Origin: Adineta steineri
Lineage: Eukaryota > Rotifera > Eurotatoria > Adinetida > Adinetidae
NCBI GenBank assembly: GCA_905250115.1
Contig: CAJNOI010000053.1
Coordinates: forward strand, 471,388 to 535,387
Reading direction: 5' to 3'
Length of the DNA stretch: 64,000 nt
This document shows, in pieces, positions 23,791 through 37,107 of this stretch. The notes beneath the pieces are model-generated. The model was not told the origin of the DNA. It did no database searches and saw only the letters and a program-made list of their open reading frames with translations. The translations under genes were made by a program, and so were the position numbers. Numbering within the stretch: position 1 is the stretch's first letter; the number at the start of each line of letters is the position of its first letter.

Positions 23791-24216
23791 AGTATAATAA
23801 AAATACAAAAGGTGCCATTCTTTATGGCCCATCCGTCACTATTACAATTCATAAGTCTTCGAATTTATCCGACAACTTCTGGTCGTTTTCCATCGAACAG
23901 AGCAAGGATTTGATGGGAAAATCATCAGATTTTCCGGCTCGTACACTTTAATCTGAGCAATATTAGTAACAAGCATTAGTTTGTAAAACACAATTTAGAA
24001 GATGCTATCAAGCTTTTAGATTATATCCTTTAGAATATTAAAAAGAAATTCTATCTGCATATAATGCATCTTTCTTTCTTTTTTTCTTGAATAAACTAAA
24101 CAACACCGATAGCAACAAAGAGACACGTACAAAGCAATAAGTAAACGTTTGGTCCTTTTGTTTATTTAATATTTAAATGTTAGTTTCCTGTACTCTTGTT
24201 AATTCAGCTTTTTGAC

Positions 24217-27200
24217 TCATATAAATCTAAAATAAGCAAACATTAACGTAATCTTAATAGAACAGAATTCACTGACTCGATTGATTGCTCCAAGAAATCG
24301 ATCCATTTTTTCAGGAAATTCTTCAATTAGAGTAGTTTGTTCGGAACGCGTCAAAGTAATTTCTTTTTCACTTGACTTTTTCCAACCTAAAATATCAATC
24401 AATTCTTCTTATGAAATTAAATTCAATTTTCTTACCTATCCAACGTTGAAATCTATTTAACATAAATGAAAATATTTCTTCATTAGTTTTAATCTTCATA
24501 TCATCACGTGCACGTCGAAAACTCTGATTAATAATCGATAAAAACATTGATAAACAAACAAAAACAATCAAAAAAATAAATAAACTAAAAGAAAATGGAC
24601 CCAAAAATGCTCCAGCTCCAATTAATTCTGTTGTATCAAAGTTTAATAATGTCATTTTAAACAACATTTGTGCTGTTTCGTATAAACTTGAACAACTCCA
24701 AATCTTTGAAATAAATAATAAATAAAATAAACAAAGAAATGAAAAAAATATTATTGAAAACATCATAGAAAATGAAATCAATTCTTTCCCAGCATATTTA
24801 AGTGTAGAACTAAATAACATAAGACGTTGATTAAATCGACAAAGACGAAGAAATTTAATTGTCCCAAAAAAACAACAAAAACCATAGAAAAATGTTAAAA
24901 TTTCATTGACATAACTTGCAAGTTGTAAATTAATATAAACATATCCATGGGTTTGTTCAAATAATGAACTAATTCGTTGGTATTCTCGGTATCGCCAAAC
25001 GTAAATTCCAACACTTGACCATGAACATACAATTATACCAACTTCAATATAAGACCAAAACTGTTGAAAGTAAGACCATTTCAACGAAAGTAATGATCGC
25101 ATTTCTATCCACATAAGATAAATAATGAAGATCATATAGAATATCATACAGATCAATTGAAGTCGTGATGTGAATGCTAAATTATAGAAACAAACGATCA
25201 TCTTTATCAAGAGAAAAGAATCGAATTACCTTCAAAACTCATTGGTTCAAACCGAGCTGATGGATAAAGTCCACCTGTTGATAAAAATTCCATAAGAAAT
25301 GTCACTGCGGTAAATAATTCAACATTTGGATTATATAAAGTAAATTGAATAATCACAGCTCGTGTTTGATTATTAATCCATTCTAATTGATGAAGTTTAG
25401 ATAAATTACTTTGAAGATCAGCTAAACGACCTCGAAATTCATAAACGTAACCACCACCATCATAAATTCCATGATCACCAACATAAACATATGTTGACAA
25501 TTCTTCACTTGATTTATATTGAAATGATTCAATTATTGATGAACTAGATTCTTCTGTTGTTTCATTTGTCCATGCTAATCCAAATGAATCTTTTTCTTCA
25601 TTTGATAAACTATAATCATTTAGACATCTTAATCGAAGTTTTTGATAAGAACACAAGTTTGATTTAACACGTAATTGTCTCATTATTGGCCAACCAATTA
25701 ATCGATTCGTTTTATCATTAGTAAAACCACTTAAATTCCGAGGACTATCACCATTATACCATTCTTGTGCACGAATATTTGAAACAAAACTTTCTTCTAG
25801 CCATAACCAATAGTCATTTATTGTCGAGATCTATTGTTTACAGGAATAGAACAATATTTTAATAAAAAATCTCTAACCTTTAAATAATCATAGTTGATTT
25901 GCCTTGAATTATAAAAATACTTTTGTAAATGATTAACTTGAAAATATCCATTAGAATTTTGATTTGAATAAGTTATTGTACAAAGTAAAATGAAAAAACA
26001 AAAATAAGTTGAAATTTCACGAATAATTGACCACATATGAATTTCTTTTAAACGTTCTTGACGTGCAGAAGCTACTTCATCTTCAGTTAAACGATTTGCT
26101 CGAACGGGAGGACGATAAGTAAATATCGAATGTTGTTTCTATAAAAAGAGATATTAACTATCTTCTAAAATAGTTTATTCATACCTCAATCTGATGAAGA
26201 TAATCGTCAGCATGATTATCGAAATTAACTTCATTTTCATCCAAATATTGTTTAGCTTCTTCGTCATCAGTTGTATTTCGACAAAAAAAAGCAAAAAATA
26301 TTGCCAAACATAAAATCTATAATCAGAATATGTTAGATCATAGAATTAGAGAACAAATCAATCATACTTTCATTGGTTGAGTTAGAAGAATTGATGAGAA
26401 AAATCCAGTTAGAACTGATGTTAACCATTGTTTTGTTTTCAAATCACCAAATTCAATTCCACGAGCAATGATAAATAGAATCGACATACCTACCAATATT
26501 ATACAAAGACCATATGCAATAAATAAACACCACCATGGAAATAAAAATCTTTCTGATTTCTTTTTTCTTTCATTTTCACTACAAAATAAAAACAATTCGA
26601 ACAGGAATTAGTTTTTTCAATTTGACAAACATTTCTAAATGTGATTCCATTTTATATAAAGCTCGATGTAATGGTGAAATTTGTTGTTGACGACATCGAA
26701 TACGTCGAAAGAATTGAACGAGTAAAAGACTTGGAATTATTGATAACAATTCAACAATCACACCAATTAAAATCTTCAACATACATTCAAATAGAAAAGA
26801 TAAGCATATCAAACTATACCTGTTGAGGAGCGATGTGAAGAGGACCAATAGATAAACTATTCGTGTTATTTGTCGATTGTGATTCATTTGAGAGATCATA
26901 ATACATTATATTCAAAAACATTGAAAGAAATAATAAAACAAAACAACAAGTACATCGTTGGACACATGTAAATTTATTTGATGATGGACGAGAAAATATT
27001 GAAAACCAAAGATGACTGTCTGATACACTATGATAGGCTTTTTTTGATAAAACATAAGAAAATTGATTTTTTTCTGTTTTACTAGCTACTGGTAAAAGAC
27101 GTTCAATCTATTTTAATCAAAGAATACATCGTAAAGAGACTGATGAAAATCAGTTTTCTTACTTTCCCATCATCTTTTTCTACTGCTAACCATCGTTGAC

Positions 27201-30200
27201 AAATAAAATGATATTTTTCCATTGTTTGTAAATCACGAACTATTAAATATTTGAAAAACCATGATGATGATGAACCACCTCCTGTATTATCATGCCAAAT
27301 ATGAATATAATTCAACAATCCCAATGATCTAAAAAGAGTTTCTTCTAACATTAAAATATTCCTAATCAAATTTTACTTTGGAACAGCCATAATAAATGAA
27401 TCAATTCCACCACGTTGGAAAATCTTTCGATGAGGATCAGCAAATGTTCGAATATGTGTTGTATCCTCATCACCAGATAATACAAAGTGAACCTAATCAA
27501 AAGGTTTCTATATTTACATATTCTATTTACTACTTTACTTTGGATTTTGTTTCAGCATCTTTTCGTTGACCAGTAAAAACAATAATTTGATAAAAATATT
27601 GATCAGATTTATGATTATCTGGTAGTGATGTTACTCCTAATTTTTCAAGATCTTTTTTGTCTTTGAAATGTGCATAAATCAACAAAATTAAATAAATAAT
27701 TGATGCACAAATGACAGTTAAATAAATAGTTTTATTCTTTTGAAAATCAGCATTTGCAAAAACATAATTCCAATTGATTGGCGCCGGTAAAATACGAAAT
27801 CCACCTGTAAATTCTGACAAATGAGTTGAAAAACATTGAGTTTCAGCATAATTTGTCGATGGTCCGACCTTCATCAAATATAAAACATCCTTTTCTTACG
27901 ATAGAAACAAAACTTACCAATAATCCATCGGATTTCCATTGATTATTTTCATCAAGATAATAACAACCTGATGTGTAAAGTCTAAGTTCATAATTTGATG
28001 TAAAATTAAATCGTTGATTTGTTATTGGTGGACTTGTCAATTGAGAATTGGAACAATAATCTCTAATTTCTGTTGAATTCAATTCTCGTAAACCAAATAT
28101 TATTGATTGATGACCTGATGTTTGTTGATTATCAATAAAATAGGTATAAATGCTCTCATTCGTTAAATCTATATGTAAAGAAATAGAAGAATATTTTTAT
28201 TTTTAAAGTCAATTTCACTCGAAGGACATAGAAGAGTCCATCCATCAATTTGATTGATTGAACTATTCAATTGAGGTGATTGATCAAATTTATAAATAAA
28301 TAAATAAGCAAAAGTTGTATTCAAAGGATGAATTTCAAAATGAATCGACACTGTGAGTGTACTTGTGATATTAACATAATTTAAATTGAAAATTTGATTA
28401 TGAGGCGTTGTATTCATTGATGTAACATTTTTTAAAATCATTTCAGGAATAATAAGATTTGGATCACGAGGAATAAGAATTTCAATTGGATTTGAAAGAT
28501 TTGTTTGAACAGGAATTTCATTTCCATACTGATCAAGAATTGAAAGTGATATTAATGTTGATAGATTTGTATGTGATTCAATTGTTGAATTACCAAATGA
28601 TGCGAGTGGTTTCATTTTTGACTAAAAAAATAATTCGCAGTTTAATAAGAACAAAAGAAAAAACAAACTTGTAATGAAAGCATTGTATTAGAATTGATAT
28701 TCAAATTTGATGGCATACGAATTTGTGCATTTCCAACTTGTTGAATTTGTTTACTTGAAAGTGATTCAACTGATAATGTTTCCAATGACATAAATACTTG
28801 AGGTGTATTTATTGTTAAATTTTGTCCAATATTTATATGATTATTTAATGCAGTAGTTAATAATGAAATGATTTGAGTTACTTGACTTGTGATTTGATTT
28901 GCTGTTTGTTTTTGATAATATTTATTTCGACCTATTTGAATTGCTTCATATGAAAAATCATTTCCATCCACAAATAAATCTATATACAAATAAAAATTAA
29001 TTCGATAAATTCTCAATGAAATGATTTACTTGGATTTGACCATTCTGATTCAATATCTGTGTCATAATTTTGAGGAAATGTATTTGCACGAGATGAATCT
29101 AAATCGAGAATTATTGTTCGTTCTTGTAATGGTCCATTGACAGACTAAATTCATTCATAATAATAAATATGTTTATAAAGCTACCCTACTGTCAGAACAT
29201 TTGATGCACATTGAATAAGTTCATTAGCCGCTGTTTGAACATCCTCATATGAAATTGTCGTTGCCATTGAATTTAAAGCAATAGATAATTGATAACATTT
29301 ATTCGATGCAGTTATCTAATGAAATTTAAAAGGAAAGTTTTCACGGAAAAAAACGTTTTCTTTCTTACTAAAGCTTCTCGTGTGAGTTGATTTGTAGCTT
29401 GAGTTAATTGTGCTAATGATGATGCTTGTAGTTTAATACTATTTGATGTTGTAATGGCAAGATTAGTTGTGAATGTCATCAAATAATCTCGAATATTGGC
29501 TTGCGAATTCAATTCTTTACTAAATTCAGTTAGAGCAGAAGCATTCATTAGAGTCGAATTCTAATTAAACAATAAAAGAATTTATTTGATCATAAAAACT
29601 ACATTACCCCTTGTGATCTTATACTTCCCAAAGATGAGATAGAAATACTTGTAGCTGCAACACCACCTAAAAAAGATCATTTGACTTGTCTTATGAAGAA
29701 GGATAAAATTTAATATTACTTGAAACAGCATTTTCTACGTTTTCATTATTCATCGTATTGAATTGTTGAGAAAGTGAACTTAATATTTGTCCAACTGTAT
29801 TTTGATTTCCACTTGCAAGTAATTGAACAATTGGATTAGTTGTTAATGCACTTGACGAAGTTTGTAGATCATTTATTAAACTAGCAATTCCAGCCGTATC
29901 CGGTAAAACACTGATAGATGATATATTTGTTTCAGCAACACAATCAAGTGTATCTCGAATAGAAACAATCAAATGAAGTACATAAGTTAAATCGTCTCCA
30001 ACTGGTAATCGAACTTGAAATATTGAAACTGCTGAAAAAGCAATCATCATGCGTTCCGATGGATCTGTTGTCCAAGCTATCGAGTGTGGAAGAAAATGAC
30101 ATCTTCTCATTTAAAGTCTAAGAAAAAACGTGTACATACTATAAACTGAATAATCTTTAATTCCATCTTTATCAAACCAATTTGGACATGAAATAGTAAA

Positions 30201-31777
30201 TAGACTACTTGTTGTACCATTGTGAGGATTGATGAAACATGAACCATTGGATGGTGGTTGATTAATCACAAAATTCAATGAACTTGAACTTGTTTTTGAT
30301 ACAAATCGATAAACAACTTCAAATCGCCAAAGATTCACTTGAGGATTGGATAAAAATAATTGATTTGTTGCTGTGAAATTTGTTGTATTCGTTCCTAAAA
30401 TATTCAATACGACATAATATTATCAACAAGAAAAAGATCTTTACCAAAAAACCAAATATTTTGATATGCAGTCATTTGATTAAATAAAATCCATTGAGTA
30501 ACATTTGATGATGAATTTAATGAACCTTGATAGATATTCCATGTAATATTACGAATATTTGTACAATTTCCAATACAAAGTGCAAATAAAGCAACTTGTG
30601 TTGTTGGATTAACAAGTTGAAACTCCATATTAGAAACACACATTGTCGATATAACACATCTAAATTAAGTATTTATTATTTAGATTTGATTAAAAAGTAA
30701 TTCTTTACCCAAGAGCAATGACTGGCGAGAAAATATCTTCCACTTGGACAAGTACATAACCAGTTGCTTGAAGAAGACTATTTCGACGATTTTCCATATA
30801 AACCATAAATTGATATGTTCGATTGGATTGAAGTGATTGAGAAAGAATTGTCACTGATGATTTTATAGAGTTAGTATATTTCCATGCTGTTAGATTATCT
30901 TTACAAATATTAAAATCAATTTCAAAATCAAATGAATAAGTTTAATAACAGACCTGTTCGATTTGATAAACATGATGGATTTAATGGATCAATGGTCGAA
31001 TTATCAATCGGTAACAATGAACCTTGAAACTTTGGAAACATATATAAACCATAAATTCGACAATAATATTCATATTTCCAATCCTATAAACAGAAAGAAC
31101 TATCCAAAATATATAAATTTAAATCTGAATTTACAGTGGCATTAAACACATATCCATCCGGATCAACAGAATATATTCCTGGTTCCAGTTTTAAATCTTG
31201 TTCATGCCCGCTTGCAATCATTGGTGTTCCTAATTGAACAAGATTTGCTATAATACCTGATGGTGTTATTTTCACATAAACAGAAGATGATGTTATTAAC
31301 AATGAATAATCAATCATTGTTACTGTTAAGTTTAATTCATATAATCCATACGATAGAGTTCTTGCTGGAATATATAATTCACTAAATGTAGTTTGTATTG
31401 TTGAAACAGTTTGAATTTGATATGCACAGGATGATGATGTACAATTTTTGATTGTCCATTCAGTTTTTGTTGATAATGAACTATAACAATTTAATGTAAT
31501 TATTGACACAATATAAAAATCTTGATCTCGACGAAATTGTAATGGAGATAACAATGTTGATGCTCCAGGTATAAGTGTAACTGTTGGTGGAAAACACTCT
31601 AAAATAATAAAAATAATTAGAAAAACAAATATAAATAATTTTATATTATTAAATTATTACTTTGATTGATGTATTGTGTTACTGTTGTTGTGGTTGTTGT
31701 TGTTGTTGATGTTGTTGTTGTCGTCGTTGATGTTGTTGATATTGATGTTGTTGTAGTTGTTGTTGTTGTTGTAGAAT
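24217..31777 (-). CDS. Polycystin-1-like protein (REJ, GAIN/GPS, PLAT, polycystin channel)
   Basis: About 24 exons on the - strand with 45-60 bp introns, roughly 2,140 residues. In order: Thr-rich linker (31777-31661); REJ-type module (ELYIPARTLSYGLYELNLTV at about 31380; GLYMFPKFQGSLLPID after an exon with WKYEYYCRIY); Ser/Thr/Asn-rich GAIN region; a GPS with paired Cys and Trp and the cleavage triplet in CFSTHLSEF (about 27800); first membrane segment; PLAT domain (VLSGDEDTT ... IHIWHDNTG ... FICQRWLAVE); FLFPWWCLFIAYG and further helices; the extracellular polycystin domain (GGYVYEFRGRL ... WINNQTRAVIIQFTLYNPN); and the channel helices (LGPFSFSLFIFLIVFVCLSM). Polycystin-1 family proteins form receptor-channel complexes in cilia or sperm membranes. 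Two weak points: an apparent frameshift near 26605 and an unresolved splice junction near 30110-30140. Confidence 0.9.
31661..31777 (-). other. Thr-rich linker exon of the polycystin gene
   Basis: An exon of ACA/ACAAC-type codons encoding almost only Thr with a few Ser and Ile, ending VTQYINQ. It starts with two bases of a split codon, which fits the one-base overhang at the end of the NHL exon at 36220. Such tracts are typical O-glycosylated linkers between extracellular domains. Confidence 0.8.
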
Positions 31778-34140
31778 CTATATTAAAGTAATAATATTAT
31801 TTCTCAACTATAACTGAAATGTAGTTTCTCAACAATTGATTTCTTCCTCAAATTCGAACTAATTATAGAAAACGAGAATCGATAAAATAACTGTAAAATA
31901 GTAGCATGACCAGAAGGGGGCTAGAGGGAGCTCAGTTGCCTCTAGTAGACTCAGAGCCCTTCTCCAAATAGATGAGTTATGTTTAAAAATGATTTGAGTC
32001 CCGTCCAGAAATGTGACAATAATGGACTATGTTCACTCTATAGACACGAACAGAGGATTGAGTTCGCTCTACAGCCATTGTAAAAGTAAAGGCAAAATGT
32101 AATTTTGTCATAAAAAGACAAATATTTGTGATTCATTAAAGAGATAATTGTTTATGAGAAAGATAAATAACTGTTTTGATAAAATAAATCTAAATTCAAA
32201 AGGAATGTATTCATTGTGTATATCGTCAAACAATGTTTTCATCTTAAGGTTAAGAAAATGTAGGAATGAATATTTTAGTAAAGATTAGATCGAAACAAAT
32301 GTTTCAAGTAAAGAAATCTTTGCAGACATTTTCATTAACATTTGAAAGAAACACGAGATTGTGAAACCCATGATTCAGTTTCGAAGATGTTCATGCTGTC
32401 ACGTAAGATGTTTCCAACATATTCTCATCACCGCAATATGTTCTTTTAAATTTTAGAAAACTTTATAAATTTGCTCAGGATTCGAGTATCCGCAAATGTT
32501 ACACACGATGACTAAGTGAAGCTTATGTATTCATACCGATAGTACTGGTTCAGTACAGTGATGGCAGGGATTTTCGAAAGATTGAATGTAAACTATTCTG
32601 ACAACGATAGATTTTTAGCGATCCTCGACATCTCTGACGCTTACTTAACCGAACATAAATATTGTCGTTTAATTACGATTTAACAACCAAAAACACCAAT
32701 ACTCAGTCATTTCAACAAGCAAAAGTTTATTAAAGAATAAAAATCTTTTCAATTGTTAACCTTTGAATGTCACTGCTCAATTCACGGAGAAAATTTCTTT
32801 GAAATTCGCTATTTAATATGAACAGTGTGTATTTTGGATATTTTCATAAGAAAAACTTTTTACGAGAAATGTTAAAATTTCTTTTCCGCCTATGTTCACA
32901 CTCTTTTACAGTTCAACCGGAAAAATCAAAATGATCTGAGAAGTGTAAAACAGCATTATTCATCTTTCTCTTTTGGATAATAGAAATAGGATTCAAAAAA
33001 CTTATCAGGCTTATCGTCTAAGTTATTTTATTGGAATTATGCTCTTATATAGGTATATGTCGTCTATTTCATAAAGAAACGAACACAAAATGTGAAAGTT
33101 TTGATCTGGTTTATATGATACAGATATTGATCGCTACTAAAAAATCTGTAGCGCTTCCGTTAACTGTTGAAAAAGTTATCGCTGTCATGATGGTTTTCAA
33201 AATAACTATCTTGCAATGAATTACTGTGGCGTTGTAAAACAAGAACTTTTGTTATCAATCTATGAGTTTTATTTATTCTCACGATGACAAATTTGTGAAC
33301 ATTGAAATTCTGTATAGATTCATGAATTTTTGCTATGTTCTTCAAAAAATTAACGAGTTCAGTTAGGTGATCACTGATAGAAAGACGATAATGCTTAAAT
33401 TAGTATACATAGTGTCTGTGAGTGACATAACAGTGATGGAAAAATTAGTAGGCAATCACTCACTTATTGTCTTTATCTTATAATAAGCGGCGGAGACGCA
33501 TAAAGAACGGGACAGTTTGGTTTTCATTTTTTAAAGACAGAAAACACAATTTGCGACCTTAATCTAAACTGATTTGATAGCGAATTTTTCGTGCTATAAA
33601 ACTGTTTACTTTATTTTTCAAATAAAGTTTTTCATGTCAGCAAAAAGTGGAAAAGACGAGCAGATACTGAAATGCTTAACTAGAATTTCTAATTATTTGC
33701 TTTGAATATCTTATCTATTTGTGTAACACTGTACTCATATCAAAACTTTAAATACATGAAATGTATTTCACATTCATAAATAGAGAACTTCATGGTCTAT
33801 TCTTCTAAGATATTTCTAAGATTCTTGGTGATATTGTTTAGATCCAAAATGTTTGGAAATAACATCTGGCGCTATTTTAGTTTTGAATACGATTTAGAAA
33901 TTCATGTTTTTGAAAATCAGTCACGTTCTATGAATCGTTTATAATTACGCTATCGAATGCAGAATTTTATTTTGCACAAATGATGTCGCATTAAACTGAA
34001 TAACAAAAAATTATTCCATTGTCTCAAATTAAGAATTGATAATGACATTGTTTCCTAACTAACCGACGATGAGGAACTGTCAATCTTTTCGATCTTCCGT
34101 CTAGAGATAAAACTTAACTGGAAAACAGTTTTGTAAAGCA

Positions 34141-35180
34141 ACTAGATGGCATTCGAGCTTCACTCGACTGCGAAATGCGGTGTAAAGCTTGTTTTCGGGC
34201 TCGCGATTTGATCATCTCTAGATTTCAATCAGCTGATCGAACTCGCAAGAAACGAGCAGTAGACATTGAGAAGTTCGCTACTAAGAGACCTCTAAAAATC
34301 CTTGTCAACATGTTTCAAAATAAGGGTGTTGATTGATCGATTAATTATCTCTCTGATTCATTAACAGCTATTCTCATTGAATCAGTTGTTGAAAGAGAGT
34401 TGCGGCTAGCTTTTCTTGCTGTTTTCATTTTAATTATCTCGAAATGCGAAAAATGACAAAGTCCATAGAAATTAGCTCTTTTTGTGGGATTAACTGTAAA
34501 CGAACGAAACCTCCTATTGAAGATAGGAAAACGGATGGTATAAATGTGATCCTCAAATTTTATTCTCCCGTTTGAATGAGTGTTTTCTGACTTTCCGTTC
34601 TCGAGATCATCGCGACACAAAACACCAACTTTCGATGCGTACGGTTAGAAAGAAAACTAGATGGTATTCGAGCTTCACTCGACTGCGAAATGCGGTGCGA
34701 AGCTTGTTATCGGTCTTACAATTCGATCATCTCTAGATTTCAATCAGCTGATCGAACTCGCAAGAAACGAGCAGTAGACATTGAGAAGTTCGCTACTAAG
34801 AGACCTCTAAAAATCCTTGTGAACATGTTTGGAAGAACGATGTTGATTCATCGTTTGATTATCTCTCCGATTCATTATCTATTATCAACTGTTCTCATCG
34901 CTGTTTGCATTGAATCAGCTGTTGAAAGATAGTTGCGGCTAGTTTTTCTTGCTATTTTCATTTTAATTATCTCGAAATGCGAAAAACGACAAAGTCCTTG
35001 GAAATTTGCCTTTTTGTGGGATTAATTGTAAACGAATGAAACCTTCCATTGAAGATCGGAAAACGGATGGTATAAATTCGATCCTGAAACTTTATTCTCC
35101 CGTTTGAATGAGTATTTTCTGACTTTCCGTTCTCGAGATCATCGCGACACAAAACACGAATTTTCGATGCGTACGTCGAG
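34141..35180. repeat. 515-bp tandem duplication
   Basis: Two units starting at 34141 and 34656 share the same order of words: ACTAGATGGNATTCGAGCTT, TTTCAATCAGCTGATCGAAC, AAACGAGCAGTAGACATTGA, CTAAGAGACCTCTAAAAATC, and CTGACTTTCCGTTCTCGAGA near the end. They differ by scattered substitutions and small indels. The second unit has an 80-codon + strand frame (34690-34932) of unknown meaning, which is broken in the first. Confidence 0.9.
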
Positions 35181-35208
35181 AAGGTTAAAAAAAAGAAAAA
35201 AAACTCGC

Positions 35209-35300
35209 GTCGGTCTACATAAATGCTGTGCTTCGCACCGCATTAAAAAAACTCGCGTCGGACTACATAAATGCTGTGCTTCGCACCGCATTAAAAAATT
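35209..35300. repeat. 46-bp tandem repeat, 2 copies
   Basis: AAAACTCGCGTCGGNCTACA followed by TAAATGCTGTGCTTCGCACC and GCATT occurs twice in direct succession. The GCTTCGCACCGCATT part is the reverse complement of AATGCGGTGCGAAGC at about 34688-34702, so it forms an inverted pair with the start of the second 515-bp unit. Confidence 0.85.
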
Positions 35301-36219
35301 CGCTATCGAATGAGCTTAGAACGATATCTTCAAACTGTAGTTTTGGCTTTAATAAAAGCAAATGAAACTGTTCCATTCTTTATGTGCTACTCGTTGAATT
35401 TTTGGTTTTCCAAAAGAAATCTTAGAATTTATCTTCGTCATCTCATTTTTCTTTTCCACTGTCTTTTATTTCATCTCTCAATGTATGATGAAATGATTAC
35501 TTTTCTCTTATAAATAACATAATCAAAATAAGCAACTTGATGAGCGAAAGACTACTATACTTTTTTAACTCTAATGTTTATTTTTTAGAGATTAATCTTC
35601 ACGTTTCACATGTAGACATGGATTGAAAATTTCATTCATTATTTTTCATCATTCGTAACTATTGACGAGATTTTCTTGCGAATAAAAGATATTTCACTAA
35701 AAATCAAAAATACTTTTCTTTTTTTTAAATAAAACTAAAACGGGATTAGATTAAATAACGTCAATTCAATCAAAATATCTCAATTCTTTCATCGTTGAGA
35801 ATTATTTATTCAACTAATTAATCTAAGCATTTCTATTTGATTATTTTAATGAAAACAAACTTATATGAGAACTAAAACTATGTAGAATAATACATTTATG
35901 AAAAGAAAATAGATTCTTTCACTCTCAAGGTCTCTCAAGTCAAACTAAAGTTGAAAAAATGATCGTTTTGTTAAGTTAGTATGAAACTATCTGTCGATAT
36001 AAACAGTTGTTCATAATAATATTGAAGAGATGTTTTTCTAATAAATATTCAAATAGTTTAATAAATCTCAGAAAATAAGTTTTTGTAATTATTAAAAAAT
36101 CAGATTTCGATTATTATTCATTTTATATTCTCTTACAAAAATATTTCACTTTTTCTTCATTTCTAAAAGATTTTTTATCTTAAAAATCAAAATTTCAAAA
36201 TAAATACTTTTATACTTAC

Positions 36220-37107
36220 CACATCCATTTGTTAATAAAGCAAATTTTTGGATTCGATTATTACTGGTATCAGTGACATACATGTTGCCATAACTATCGA
36301 AACTAAGAGTATTCGGATAGTTTAATTGATTGGATGCTGAACCTAGTACTTGAGAACATCCAACTAAACATTGAAAACCATTTGGCCCTGATCCAACAAT
36401 ACGATGATTGTGATTATCCACAATAAAGAGATAATTATCAGCATCGAGGACTATTCCAGTTGGATGATAGAGTGCAATGGTGAAATTCGTTGATCCATTT
36501 CCCGCTACTGTTGTTCCATTTAACTGACCAGAGTGAAAAAGTTGAATTCGATCGTTATCACAATCTGCTACATACAGGTCAAAGTTGATAGTAACGAAGA
36601 CTTCCCGAGGACTATTAAGGTTGTTTGAGGCAGAACTCGCGACACCCGTCCCAGCAGCAATGATCGATGTACTTGTATTATCATTCAACCACTTTTTAAT
36701 CACTTGTTGATAATCACGCACTGAACAGTATAAAGTATCGTTGATATCAACAAAGAGACCACAGCATGATCCATTAACATTCATAACAGAGACACTGATG
36801 TTTGTGTTTCCTGTGAATTTATCAACTCGATGGTTGTTGCCATTATCGACATAAATATCACCATTCGTTGTCACGAAAAGAAAATATGGTGATGATAAAG
36901 TCCCATAAATTGTGGATGTTGGATTAATACTATTGTTGGTCCACACTTGAATTCGACTGTTTTGTTCATCAGCTACATAGATCGAATTGTTCGTATTGAC
37001 AAAAATTCCATAAGGTTGAGACCCAACTGTGGTTTGATTTGCAAAAGTTGTTGCATTTGGATTCCAAGTTACATTTGGACAAAATTTTGGTTGATTAAAT
37101 GAAAGAG
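36220..37107 (-). CDS. NHL-repeat six-bladed propeller exon
   Basis: One exon of about 296 codons, from an acceptor (TTCATTCTAG at 37108) to a donor (GTAAGTATAA at 36219). It has six NHL-type blades: PYGIFVNTNNSIYVADEQNS, PYFLFVTTNGDIYV, CGLFVDINDTLYC, PREVFVTINFDLYVADCDND, PTGIVLDADNYLFIVDNHNH and PNTLSFDSYGNMYVTDTSNN. NHL propellers bind proteins, RNA or glycans; secreted versions occur with Thr-rich linkers. The exon ends with one spare base that combines in frame with the Thr-rich exon at 31777, so the two may form one large NHL-polycystin gene. A start or signal-peptide exon upstream was not found. Confidence 0.85.

Larger units (their letters stand above)
31778..36219. other. 4.4-kb stretch, possibly one expanded intron
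   Basis: No host exon was found here. It contains the 515-bp tandem duplication at 34141-35180 and a 46-bp repeat at 35209-35300. If the NHL exon and the polycystin exons belong to one gene, this is an intron about 80 times longer than its neighbours. Confidence 0.5.
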
